DNA of 64,000 bases, taken from the NCBI GenBank assembly GCA_903844155.1, contig CAIMSU010000268.1, positions 1 to 64,000 on the forward strand, read 5' to 3'. This document shows positions 54,353 to 63,096 of the stretch, in pieces. Made by a program: the position numbers and the translations under genes. Every line of letters starts with the position of its first letter. Position 1 is the stretch's first letter. This DNA is from an uncultured Pseudomonadota bacterium. Its GTDB lineage: Bacteria; Myxococcota_A; UBA796; SXON01. Below the pieces are notes generated by a model, which worked only from the letters and a program-made list of their open reading frames with translations, had not been told where the DNA came from and did not search any database.

Positions 54353-55756
54353 CTACTGGGGCTCACCGTCCCCGCCGGACATCCCGGGGATCCCCTCAAA
54401 CCCCTCCATCCCCGGCGGGCCGGAGGGTGGCGCCTCGGGACGCGGCGGCGGGACCGTCGCGCGCGCGACGCCCAAGATCACATCGAGATCCGCCTGCAAC
54501 ACCGAGAAGGCCGGACCTCCGCCTGCGTCCTTCGCAACCCGGGAAGCCAGCGCCGCCCCGGCCGCCACATCGCCGATGCTGATGGCCTCGCTGTGGGGCT
54601 TGCCATCGTCCGTCTCGGTGAGGGTGATGCTGCCCCACCCCGACGCGGCGCCAGCCGGCACGGTGCTTCGGTCCGCGTGCGTGTGGTCGATCTGGTCGAG
54701 GACGCCGTCGCCGAGCTTGTATGGCTTCCCGTCGGCGTCCTTCCACGCACCATCGACCTTGGTGAAGGTCGCCTTGTAGTCCCCAAACACCAGCGCGATG
54801 CTATCCACCTGGTACTTCTTGACCGTCATGAGCGCGACGCCCTGCCATCCATCGAGCTTCACGAGGTCGTTCACGCTCCCGGTGGTCTTCGCCAGGGGGC
54901 CATCGCCCTTCACAGCCACGCGCGCGTCGGCGCCCTCGCCGTCCGTGTCGCCAACCTGGAGCACGTGCGTGCCGTCCGCGTCCTCGACCGTCAGGGTGGC
55001 GACGGGCTTCATGTCGGCCGGGCCGTCGTCCATGAAGCTGTCGGCGCGCAGCATGTCGGCCTTCTGCAGCCAGTCCTCCACGGTCTTGTCGTCGACGCGC
55101 GGGCCCTCGTCGCCCAGCCACCAGCCGTGGTCGTCCTTGCGGAGGACCACACGCACGTCGCCCCGATCGATCTGGATCCGGCGCGCCGTGCCGCTGGAGA
55201 AGGTCCAGAGGGTCTTGCTGCGGAAGTCGTCGACGCCGCGGTGCCCCAGGTCCGCGAGATGGCTCTGGGCAACGCCAACCGGCCCGCCATCCGCGGTCTG
55301 GACGTAGCTCCCAAATCCCACCGTGGTGTCCTTTCCGACGTACACCGTCCAAACGCGGCTGTCGGCCGTCCCGAACACCAGCGTGGACCGGCTGGCGGGG
55401 TCCAGCCCGTACCCGGCCGGGTCGCCCGTGAGCGGATGCTCCTCGACCAGGACGGGGTCGAACCGGTCGACGATCTCGCTCACCTTCCGCTCGTCGATGG
55501 GAACGGACTTCGGCGCGACCATCGTCCACTTGCCGCCGGTCTTCTCGAACGAGACCTCGGGCCCCTGCCCGTTGGTGACCTTCAACGACACGATGTCGTC
55601 GGGCTTGTAGTCGACGAGCTCGTGCGTGGCCGGCGCGTCCGGATCCTCGTCTTTCTTCTTCTTCCCGCCGGTCTGGTTGTTGTCGATCGCGATCACGGCG
55701 ATGATGGCGAGCAGCACGACAGCGAGGATGGTGAGGAGGCGGTTCTGACGTTCCAT
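54353..55756 (-). CDS. DUF4340 protein with N-terminal membrane anchor
   Basis: 467 aa. One N-terminal transmembrane helix (LLTILAVVLLAIIAVIAI) then a Lys/Asp-rich linker and the periplasmic DUF4340 region with repeating beta units (YKPDDIVSLKVTN, VYVGKDTTVGFGSYVQT, FRSKTLWTF). DUF4340 proteins normally follow GldG-type ABC auxiliary proteins; no such genes are adjacent here. The C-terminus is Pro/Gly-rich (PPPRPEAPPSGPPG). Role unknown, probably in the envelope. Confidence 0.85.
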   Translation of the reverse strand: MERQNRLLTILAVVLLAIIAVIAIDNNQTGGKKKKDEDPDAPATHELVDYKPDDIVSLKVTNGQGPEVSFEKTGGKWTMVAPKSVPIDERKVSEIVDRFDPVLVEEHPLTGDPAGYGLDPASRSTLVFGTADSRVWTVYVGKDTTVGFGSYVQTADGGPVGVAQSHLADLGHRGVDDFRSKTLWTFSSGTARRIQIDRGDVRVVLRKDDHGWWLGDEGPRVDDKTVEDWLQKADMLRADSFMDDGPADMKPVATLTVEDADGTHVLQVGDTDGEGADARVAVKGDGPLAKTTGSVNDLVKLDGWQGVALMTVKKYQVDSIALVFGDYKATFTKVDGAWKDADGKPYKLGDGVLDQIDHTHADRSTVPAGAASGWGSITLTETDDGKPHSEAISIGDVAAGAALASRVAKDAGGGPAFSVLQADLDVILGVARATVPPPRPEAPPSGPPGMEGFEGIPGMSGGDGEPQ

Positions 55757-55824
55757 GGGGAGCCTTGAGTGTTGACGGGAGGCGCGCGGTGCGTATCCTC
55801 CGCCCATCTTCCTGGGCATCCCCG

Positions 55825-56385
55825 ATGAGCGCTTCGCGACAAGATGAGATGGAATCCGGCGCAGAGGGCACCGCCCCGCTGAGCCCCGCTGAGCTACGCG
55901 TGGTCGAGCTCGAAGGGCTGCTGACGGACGCGAACACGCGGGCTTCCGACACCGAGGCCCGATTGCGCCAGGTGAGCTCGGCGTACCGGCAGAAGGTCGA
56001 GGAGATCGACTCGATCAAGGACCGGCTCTCGCGCCAGGCGGCCGTGCAGGAGGAGATCAGGCGCGGCGAGGTCGTCGAGAGCCTGTTTGAACCCGTCGAA
56101 AACCTGCATCGCGCACTTGAGACCGTCAAAGGCAGCCAGGCCGAAGGGGGCTTGCGGATGGTGCACGGCGAGTTCATGACCGCGCTGAGCAAGCTCGGCC
56201 TGCAGGAGGTGCCGGGCGTCGGCTCGAAGTTCGACCCGAACCTGCACGAGGCCATCGCCACGATGCCGGTGACGGACGCGCGCGCCGACAACACGGTGGT
56301 GACGGTGTTTTCTGCGGGATTTCGCATCGGCAACCGCCTCATCCGCCCCGCCCGTGTCATCATCGGGGCATTCCAGGAGTCCTGA
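55825..56385 (+). CDS. grpE: GrpE-like nucleotide exchange factor
   Basis: 186 aa. An N-terminal coiled coil (about 35-85) and the GrpE core with NLHRALE, MVHGEFMTALSKLGLQEVPGVGSKFDPNLHEAI and the C-terminal NRLIRPARVIIG. GrpE releases ADP from DnaK. No dnaK or dnaJ is next to it; its neighbour is a GTPase gene 3 bp downstream, so this may be a second, specialised grpE. ATG 55825 was chosen since earlier in-frame sequence (RRAVRILRPSSW) is not GrpE-like. Confidence 0.9.
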   Translation: MSASRQDEMESGAEGTAPLSPAELRVVELEGLLTDANTRASDTEARLRQVSSAYRQKVEEIDSIKDRLSRQAAVQEEIRRGEVVESLFEPVENLHRALETVKGSQAEGGLRMVHGEFMTALSKLGLQEVPGVGSKFDPNLHEAIATMPVTDARADNTVVTVFSAGFRIGNRLIRPARVIIGAFQES

Positions 56386-56388
56386 CCG

Positions 56389-57546
56389 ATGGCCGACCCG
56401 ATCCCCCCGTCCGACCCCGCGATCGCCCCAGACGCCATCCTCGAAGGCACCGCGCCGAACCCGGAGATGGGCCTGGCGCTACGGAAGGAGGGCACGCTCG
56501 CGTGGGAGCAGACCACGGCAGAGCTCGCCAAGGCGATGAGCGGGCGGCTCACCGTCGCGTTCCTCGGGTCTGCGAGCTCGGGCAAGGACAGCGCGATCAA
56601 GGCCATCTTCGGCGTGGACTTCGGGGAGATCTCCCCGATCCCCGGCTCCACGTCCACGCTCAAGGTGATCCCCCTCGATGAAGCCGAACAGGTGCTGATC
56701 GTGAACGCGCCTGGGTTTGGGGACGTGCGCGCGGACGTCGACCAGGTGGCCCGCAAGATCCTCGACGACCTCGACGTCATCGTCTACGTCGTGAACTCCG
56801 AGGGCGGTGCCACGATCGACGAAAAGCGCGATCTCGCGGCAATACGCGCCCGCGCCCGGCCCGTGCTCGTGTGCTTGAACAAGATCGACCTCATCCGGGC
56901 CCGGGACCGGGAAGCCTTCATCGTGGCCACGCTCGAGCAGCTCGGCGTCGACCGCGCGGACGCGGTCATCACCGCGTTCGACCCCCTGCCGCAGCTCTCC
57001 CGGGAGCCGATGGGCGTCGAGGAGGTGACCGCGTGGATCTACGCGCAGCTCGCGGAGAGCGGCAAGCAGCTCTTGTTCGCAAAGCAGCTCCGCAACAAGG
57101 CGCAGGCGTGTGAACCGATCATCCAGGCCGCGGCGAAGCGCGCCTCGGTGGCTGGCGCCATCCCGATACCGGGGGCTGATCTGGCGTTGGTGACCGCGAT
57201 CCAGGTGAAGATGATCCGCGACATCGCCATTGTTCATGGCGCGGACATCGACAAGGAGGTCGCCCTCTTCATCATCGGCGAGCTGCTCTCCGGCGGGATG
57301 CGGGGCTTTGTCCGCTGGGGCGCCGAGGCGCTCAAGGCGGCGGGGTGGATCCCGGGAACCCAGCTCGTCGAAGCTGCTATTCTGGGCATCGGCGCGCTGG
57401 TCGCCGGCGCGACCACGTTCGGCGTTGGCAGGGCGGCGGTGCAGTATTTCCAGTCGGGCCGCACACTCGACTCGGCGGCGCTGCGCATGGTCTTCGACGC
57501 CGCAGCCTGGGACTACAAGCGGAAGAAGGACGCGATCGGCGTTTGA
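56389..57546 (+). CDS. Era/dynamin-type GTPase with hydrophobic DUF697-like C-terminus
   Basis: 385 aa. G1 GSASSGKDS (about 62-70) is a variant of GxxxxGKS, G3 NAPGFGD (about 105-111), G4 NKID (about 164-167). The C-terminal third has several hydrophobic segments with Gly-rich turns (GAIPIPGADLALVTAIQ, LVEAAILGIGALVAGATTFGVGRA), a DUF697-like membrane-associating part. These GTPases bind membranes or stress-response partners. Starts 3 bp after the grpE-like gene, suggesting co-translation. Confidence 0.88.
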   Translation: MADPIPPSDPAIAPDAILEGTAPNPEMGLALRKEGTLAWEQTTAELAKAMSGRLTVAFLGSASSGKDSAIKAIFGVDFGEISPIPGSTSTLKVIPLDEAEQVLIVNAPGFGDVRADVDQVARKILDDLDVIVYVVNSEGGATIDEKRDLAAIRARARPVLVCLNKIDLIRARDREAFIVATLEQLGVDRADAVITAFDPLPQLSREPMGVEEVTAWIYAQLAESGKQLLFAKQLRNKAQACEPIIQAAAKRASVAGAIPIPGADLALVTAIQVKMIRDIAIVHGADIDKEVALFIIGELLSGGMRGFVRWGAEALKAAGWIPGTQLVEAAILGIGALVAGATTFGVGRAAVQYFQSGRTLDSAALRMVFDAAAWDYKRKKDAIGV

Positions 57547-57682
57547 CCGACCCGTGGCCGACGGCGCGGTGACGAAACGTGTCGTCCCACCGGAGACGGT
57601 GCCTAGACTCTCAGGGTAAACAGCGCATTCCCGGTGGTCCCATGCGTCTCGTCCCGGCCTCGTCGCTTCCCCTGGTGATCCC

Positions 57683-60010
57683 ATGATCGCGGCCCTCAGC
57701 CTGTCGGCATTGCTGTCCGGCTGTCTCGATTTCACCGACTCCAGCAAGACCGACGGCCTCACCGACACCGCGCCGGACACCGACTCGGGGTCGGACACCG
57801 ACCGGGACACGGGGCCTGAGGTCGTGCCGCCGGATGCCCTTGCCGGCCACGTCGTCATCCTCGTGTTGGACGGCGGGCGGATCGACGAGACGTTCGGCGA
57901 CGAAATCAACCCCGACTCCTACTCGACAGCATCGAGCGCCAAGACGTCCACCCTGTTCACCAACATCAAGAAATACCTTGTTCCAAATGGGACTCTCATC
58001 GTGCCCGGGTACAACACGGGCATCACCATCACCGGTCCCGGCCACTGCAACCTGCTGACGGGCATCCATCAGGAATTCGGCCACTTCGCGACGCCGGACG
58101 GCCCCGGATTCTACCGGCCCGAACTACCGACGATGTACGAGGAGTTTCGCAAGCAGTTCACCGCGGCAAAAAGTGGCGACCTGGTGCTGACCGGCAACAC
58201 GGACCACATCGCCAGTCTGAACTACAGCCTCTACCCGGGCGACGGGAGCACCTCCGCCGCTACCTACACCCTGGTGGCGGACCCGGGCGATCCCCAGGAC
58301 ACCGAACCCGCAGCGAACGACGGTCAGGTGCTGACGGCGCTGGAGTCGACGTTGAGGGGGAGCGCACCCCGCCTCGCGCTCGCGAACCTCCACGCGATGG
58401 ACCGCGCGGGCCACTACAACAGCGACCCGAACGCCTACGGCGAGCGCGTCGCGCAGATGGACCAGCCGATCGTCGACCTCTGGGACCTCATCCAGTCCGG
58501 CGAATACCCAGGAATGAAGGACGACACGGTGCTCGTCGTGGTGGCCGACCACGGTCGGCACCGGTGGGGCGACGAGGCAGCGAGCCGGCTGGACGGCACG
58601 AAGGCCGTGAACTCGGACGGCACCGTGGGCCCGGACTACCGGAACCATGGCGATCAATGCCGCGGATGCCGGGAGATTCCCATTCTGATGGTCGGGAAGG
58701 GCATCAAGCAGGGCGTCACCGTGACGTCGCCGTACACCCAGGAGGACCTGACGGCGACGATCGCGCGAATCCTGGGGGTAACCGTGCCCTATTCGACGGG
58801 GATGGTGATCCAGGAGGCCCTGGACGGCACCCCGACCGTGACCAACCGCACGGGCGACGTGAACCCGGCAACCGCGAACGGCGCGGTCGCCACCGAGGAG
58901 TTCACGACGGACGACGCCGCGCAGAGCGTCGTGGTGGTGGACGGTGCGCAGGTCTCCACCGTCGGCGCGATCCACGCCGAGGCCCCGGCCATGTACAGCG
59001 ACGGCTCGCGCGACGTGGTTTGCTGGCGGGAGCTCAACCTGCTGCTCGACCAGCCAGACGCCATCGACTGGCCTTGGGCCGGGATGTGCAAGACCAGGTT
59101 GGACGCCGGAAGCTGGGATGACCTGACGCTGCCGAACACGGTGGTCTCGCCGCTCTGGCGGCCGTCGATGGCCAGCGACGACAGCGGGCATCTGATGTTC
59201 ACCTTCGCGGACAACTCGGACGCGACGACGTACTTCAACGCCAGCAACCCGGCGTCCATCCGGCTCTGGCGCTGGTCGACAGACGCGGGATGGGAAGGGA
59301 CCGAGTACACGGGCCCGGACAATACCTCCATCTTCCCTGGAAATCCGACCATCACCGAGATCGGGGCCAACAGCTACATCGCCTACGCCAACTCGGACCT
59401 CGGCGCCAAGAATTCCACGAACCCGGGGCGTTACACGCGCCACATCTCGCTGCAGTCCGTGAGCTGGGGGAACAAGCAGACGTGGCAGGAAGTCTGGCGC
59501 ACGTACACCGAGGCCTGCCCCGGCGACACCGCCGATACCGACGGCGACGGGTACGCGGGCGTGAGGGGCGACGGCGAGGTGGGTTGCCCGGTTGGCACTC
59601 CGACCGTCGACACCGAAGGCAACCAGTACGGCCGCTTCGAACACCCCGCCGTGACGGCTGTCGACAAGACCATCTACGTCGCCTACGTCGGCTACGGCGA
59701 CGTCGGGAACACGCTCCTGCTCTCCACGGGCCTGCTGAAGGGCGCCTCCTGGGACAGCCCCCAGCGCCTCGACACCGCCGGACGCGTCCTCGGTCACATT
59801 CCGCCGATCTGGGTCGACGGGACGCTCTACTGGGCGGAGCTCAACGACACGGACACGGTGAGCATCTGCCGGTTCGTGCCCGACGGAACGCCGGACTGTA
59901 CGGACACGCTCGCACCGCGCATTCGCGGGTTGGCTGGCTCCTCGCCCGGAATCGTCGCCAGCCTGGATCAGGGGACGGCCGAGTGGACCGTCACCGACAT
60001 CACCTGGTAG
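57683..60010 (+). CDS. Alkaline-phosphatase-superfamily lipoprotein
   Basis: 775 aa. Short signal peptide with lipobox LLSGC (Cys near residue 13), then an Asp/Thr/Ser-rich spacer. The N-terminal domain (about 50-380) is of the alkaline phosphatase/sulfatase/phosphodiesterase fold: LVLDGGRIDETF, TGPGHCNLLTG near the nucleophile position (a Thr or Ser in that motif is likely), DRAGHYN and VVADHGRHRWG metal-ligand motifs, and a final REIPILMVG. The last 350 residues form a beta-rich domain with Asp-box-like YVAYVGYG repeats. It probably hydrolyses phosphoesters at the surface. Substrate unknown. Confidence 0.83.
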   Translation: MIAALSLSALLSGCLDFTDSSKTDGLTDTAPDTDSGSDTDRDTGPEVVPPDALAGHVVILVLDGGRIDETFGDEINPDSYSTASSAKTSTLFTNIKKYLVPNGTLIVPGYNTGITITGPGHCNLLTGIHQEFGHFATPDGPGFYRPELPTMYEEFRKQFTAAKSGDLVLTGNTDHIASLNYSLYPGDGSTSAATYTLVADPGDPQDTEPAANDGQVLTALESTLRGSAPRLALANLHAMDRAGHYNSDPNAYGERVAQMDQPIVDLWDLIQSGEYPGMKDDTVLVVVADHGRHRWGDEAASRLDGTKAVNSDGTVGPDYRNHGDQCRGCREIPILMVGKGIKQGVTVTSPYTQEDLTATIARILGVTVPYSTGMVIQEALDGTPTVTNRTGDVNPATANGAVATEEFTTDDAAQSVVVVDGAQVSTVGAIHAEAPAMYSDGSRDVVCWRELNLLLDQPDAIDWPWAGMCKTRLDAGSWDDLTLPNTVVSPLWRPSMASDDSGHLMFTFADNSDATTYFNASNPASIRLWRWSTDAGWEGTEYTGPDNTSIFPGNPTITEIGANSYIAYANSDLGAKNSTNPGRYTRHISLQSVSWGNKQTWQEVWRTYTEACPGDTADTDGDGYAGVRGDGEVGCPVGTPTVDTEGNQYGRFEHPAVTAVDKTIYVAYVGYGDVGNTLLLSTGLLKGASWDSPQRLDTAGRVLGHIPPIWVDGTLYWAELNDTDTVSICRFVPDGTPDCTDTLAPRIRGLAGSSPGIVASLDQGTAEWTVTDITW

Positions 60011-60013
60011 CGG

Positions 60014-61246
60014 CTAGCGGGTGACGAAGTCCGCGAGCCGGGGACGGGCGACGGAGTCCCGCGGGGCAGGCTCGACGTGGTGCCGGATGCAGTCCCGCAA
60101 GCTGGCGCCGTGGATCAGGCGGTCCTCGGCGTAGGCGGCGATGGCCGCTGAGCTCATCGGCGCGACGAGGCCCACGCGCCCGACGGGCTCGATGCCGCCG
60201 TCAACCAGCGCCTCCGTCCACGTGCGAAGCCGCGTCAAGTGACCGGTCGTCCAGACCGCATGATGGCGCGGCAGCCAACGGACGACAGCGCCGGCAGGGT
60301 CCAGGCCCTTCAGCCCGAGGCCCGCAGCCGCGTCCACCAGTTCCTGGGCCAGCCGGGGCGCCTCGGAGGTCCACGGGGGTGAGCCAGGCTCGACCGCGAG
60401 GTGCAGCGCAACCTCTCCTGGGCGCGCGGCGTGCTGAACAGCGCGAAAAAATGGTGGCCCTCCTGTGGAATTCCCGGCGACGTGGATCTCGTCCACGCCC
60501 TCCGGCAGGGTCCCTCGCACCCACACCTCGAGCCCGTGGCGCGCGTGCAAGCCCGCGGCGTCCAACGCCAACCGGGCATCCCCGTGCAGGCGGACCACCT
60601 CGTCCGGGGCAAGGTCCACCACGATCCGGCCCTCGATCGTCCCTGCCTCCGTCTCAACCCGTCCTTCCCCCAACCCGGTCACGACACTGTCGATGTCGTC
60701 TGGGTGCGCGTCATGGAGGCCCGCTGGCGCTCGACTCCCCGCGGCGGGCGGCTCGCCGTGGACCACCCTGGCAATGCCGCAGAGGAGTGTCTCCGGGTCG
60801 CCGAACCGCGCCCGAGCGTACGGCGCGTACACCGCCTCGTAGATCGGCGCGCCGAACCGATGCTGCACCCAGTCACGGTAGCTCCGCTCCTCGCGCCCAC
60901 CCCCGACGAACGCCGCGATTGCGGATGCCACGCGCGCCCGTCCGAGCGCGACCCCGGCCTTCGGCAGAGCACGCGCCGGCAACAACCGCACGCGATCAGC
61001 CCCAGAGAGCGGCAGGGCCAGAAGGCTCCCGCGAACCAGCAGCGCCCGCCGAGGCGCCGCGGCCACCTCAAACCCGGTCGGCGGCGCTTCCGCGCACCAA
61101 CCGGCTCCCAGAGGGCGTTCGGGATGTGTGAACGCCGACCCCACGCGGATCACCGCCTTGCCGTGGCGGCGAAGCGTCGCGGCCGTCACCGCGGCTCCGG
61201 GCCCCGACCCGACCACGACGAAATCGGTGCTGCGGTCGGCGGACAT
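60014..61246 (-). CDS. FAD-dependent oxidoreductase (protoporphyrinogen-oxidase-like)
   Basis: 410 aa. Rossmann dinucleotide motif VVVGSGPGAAVTAATL near residue 10-25 with an acidic/other residue at the end of strand 2; later blocks such as RDWVQHRFG and GRVGLVAP fit the amine oxidase/protoporphyrinogen oxidase superfamily. Cytosolic. It starts 9 bp after the GH13 gene's stop and is in the same transcription direction, so the two are probably co-transcribed. Substrate unknown. Confidence 0.8.
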   Translation of the reverse strand: MSADRSTDFVVVGSGPGAAVTAATLRRHGKAVIRVGSAFTHPERPLGAGWCAEAPPTGFEVAAAPRRALLVRGSLLALPLSGADRVRLLPARALPKAGVALGRARVASAIAAFVGGGREERSYRDWVQHRFGAPIYEAVYAPYARARFGDPETLLCGIARVVHGEPPAAGSRAPAGLHDAHPDDIDSVVTGLGEGRVETEAGTIEGRIVVDLAPDEVVRLHGDARLALDAAGLHARHGLEVWVRGTLPEGVDEIHVAGNSTGGPPFFRAVQHAARPGEVALHLAVEPGSPPWTSEAPRLAQELVDAAAGLGLKGLDPAGAVVRWLPRHHAVWTTGHLTRLRTWTEALVDGGIEPVGRVGLVAPMSSAAIAAYAEDRLIHGASLRDCIRHHVEPAPRDSVARPRLADFVTR

Positions 61247-61255
61247 GGTTCCGAT

Positions 61256-62827
61256 CTATCCCGGGAGGGCGGACGCGCCCTCGATTCTGAACGCCCAGGG
61301 CTGCAGGTCCCACGGACCCGCGAGCTCGCGCCCGCTCAGGTTGACCTCGACTCGGACCGAATTCGGACCAACGCCCCGGGTGAAGGCAAGTACCGGGGCA
61401 GGTCCGACGTCCTCGAACACGACCCCTTCGCCCGCCGCCCGCCGGACAGCAGCCAGCGAGCGAATCAGCGCCAGCATGGATCCCGGGTCCCGATTCTCCG
61501 CTTCGACATTGACGGTCGCATAGGCCGGGTCCGCCGAAAACCACGCGGTAGACGCAGAGAACCCGCCCTCGTTGGAGTCATCCCAGGCCATCGGCCCACG
61601 CATCGCCAGGTCCTCGCCGGTATCCGCAGCGTCGTTCGCCTGGTCGAGTTCGTCGCCGTAGTCGACCACCGGGATGCCGGGGAGCAGGAACTGAACGACG
61701 CGCAATGCCCGACGTTCGCGCGGGTCGGGCAGGACTGTGGCCAGGCGGTCCGTATCATGGGAAGCGAGGAACACCGCCATGCTTCGAGCGGCGGGGCCCT
61801 GAGCCTCGACGACGCCAACCAGCGCCTCGGGGTCCGCCTCCACCGCCTCGAAGAACGCCTCGTAGCGCGGAAAATCGAGGACCGCGTCGCTCTCCGGCGC
61901 GCCCGCAGTCCCGAGCCAACTCACGCTCCGGTCCACGTCGTGTTCACTCGCCTCAGCGAGCACATACGCGTCCGGATCAGCCGCCTTCACCGCCCCATAC
62001 AGGTCCGCCACCACTGCGTGGGAGGCCGCCGTGCCCTCGGTGTCCCCGTGCTCCTCCACGAGCATGACCACCGCGTCGAGTCGGAACCCGTCGGCGCCAG
62101 CGGCCAACCAACCCCGAAACACGTCGAACATCGCGGCCCGAACCCCGGGATCCTTCCAGTTGAGGTCCGGCAGGTCCGCCCCAAAGCAGCCGTAGTACGC
62201 CGACTGCGGCGAGCCGGCCGGGAACCAACGTTCGCCATCCGGCGCCCGCGCCTGAAGGACGAAGCGCTCCGGGTGGACTCCGAGCGCCTCAAACCACGGG
62301 TGCGTTCGATGCACCTGGTTGAGGGGGACGTCGAGGATGACGCGCATGCCGCGCGCATGTGCCTCAGCGACAAGATCCGCGAGATCCGCGGCCGTCCCGT
62401 ACTCGTCCCGGATGCGGTTGAAGTCCGTCACATCGTAGCCCGCCGGTCCAAACGCCGGAAAGACCGGCAACAACCACAGCGTTCCCACCCCAAGACCCGC
62501 GAGGTAGTCCAGGTGCCGTTGGACACCCCGCAGATCCCCGATCCCGTCTCCATCGGAGTCCTGGAACGATCGAACGTAGATCTCGTAGATGAGGCCCTCG
62601 CGCGCTGGCGCACTGGGCGGCTCCGCCAGGGCGACCGGCAGCGGCTCCACGTCGCCGGGCGAGGCAACCTCGCCGAGCAAAGCGGACTGCCCGACCTCGG
62701 GGGGGCGAACGCAGCCGCCGAGCGGCATCGCCAGCAAGGTGAACAGCAGGAGGAGGGCGGTAGCGATCGGGGCGAACTCGAGCGCAAGGACCGCGGATTC
62801 ACCGAGCGAGTTGACGGACAAGGGCAC
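61256..62827 (-). CDS. GH13 alpha-amylase-family lipoprotein
   Basis: 523 aa. Hydrophobic N-terminus ending in lipobox AMPLGGC (Cys near residue 39). A (beta/alpha)8 GH13 domain with region I DVPLNQVHRTH (about 165-175), nucleophile in GFRLDAV, acid/base in YVLAEASE and stabiliser in ASHDTDR. The region after the fourth strand and C-terminal beta-sandwich (RVEVNLSGREL) are as expected. It degrades alpha-glucans at the cell surface. The GTG start gives a rather long n-region; a shorter start is possible. The divergent ABC ATPase gene begins 270 bp away. Confidence 0.9.
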   Translation of the reverse strand: MPLSVNSLGESAVLALEFAPIATALLLLFTLLAMPLGGCVRPPEVGQSALLGEVASPGDVEPLPVALAEPPSAPAREGLIYEIYVRSFQDSDGDGIGDLRGVQRHLDYLAGLGVGTLWLLPVFPAFGPAGYDVTDFNRIRDEYGTAADLADLVAEAHARGMRVILDVPLNQVHRTHPWFEALGVHPERFVLQARAPDGERWFPAGSPQSAYYGCFGADLPDLNWKDPGVRAAMFDVFRGWLAAGADGFRLDAVVMLVEEHGDTEGTAASHAVVADLYGAVKAADPDAYVLAEASEHDVDRSVSWLGTAGAPESDAVLDFPRYEAFFEAVEADPEALVGVVEAQGPAARSMAVFLASHDTDRLATVLPDPRERRALRVVQFLLPGIPVVDYGDELDQANDAADTGEDLAMRGPMAWDDSNEGGFSASTAWFSADPAYATVNVEAENRDPGSMLALIRSLAAVRRAAGEGVVFEDVGPAPVLAFTRGVGPNSVRVEVNLSGRELAGPWDLQPWAFRIEGASALPG

Positions 62828-62898
62828 CTCGCCCGCACCGTGGGCAGGTCCCGTGCCAACGGTTCAACCTCGATCATTCGCGGGGTGACGGTTGTCAC

Positions 62899-62916
62899 CT
62901 GACGGACGTCCGTCAG
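62899..62916. promoter_or_regulatory. Perfect 18-bp palindrome, probable operator
   Basis: CTGACGGACGTCCGTCAG is a perfect palindrome of the type bound by TetR-family or other dimeric repressors. It is 72 bp before the GH13 start and 181 bp before the ABC ATPase start, in the shared 270-bp divergent region. A small hairpin GGTGAC-GGTT-GTCACC overlaps its left edge at 62884-62898. No regulator gene is adjacent in the window. Confidence 0.6.
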
Positions 62917-63096
62917 ACTTCCGTCACCCCCCTCACCGCGCGGCTCCTGTCAAGGCGGGTCCCGCCGTCTGTGCACCAGGGCGACCGCGGACCCCCACCT
63001 GAGCATCCCGTTCCATGCCTCCCACCGAAATAGTTCACCTTCCGGGTCGACATCACTCGCCAAAAGCCGTACCATGCCGGCCGTCCCAGGTCCGCT

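Noticed and set aside
58124-59797. 557-aa minus-strand frame opposite the phosphatase-like lipoprotein
   Set aside because: Shadow: no motif and Arg/His/Val-rich antisense composition.
60401-62902. 833-aa + strand frame opposite the GH13/oxidoreductase genes
   Set aside because: Shadow spanning two well-supported minus-strand genes.
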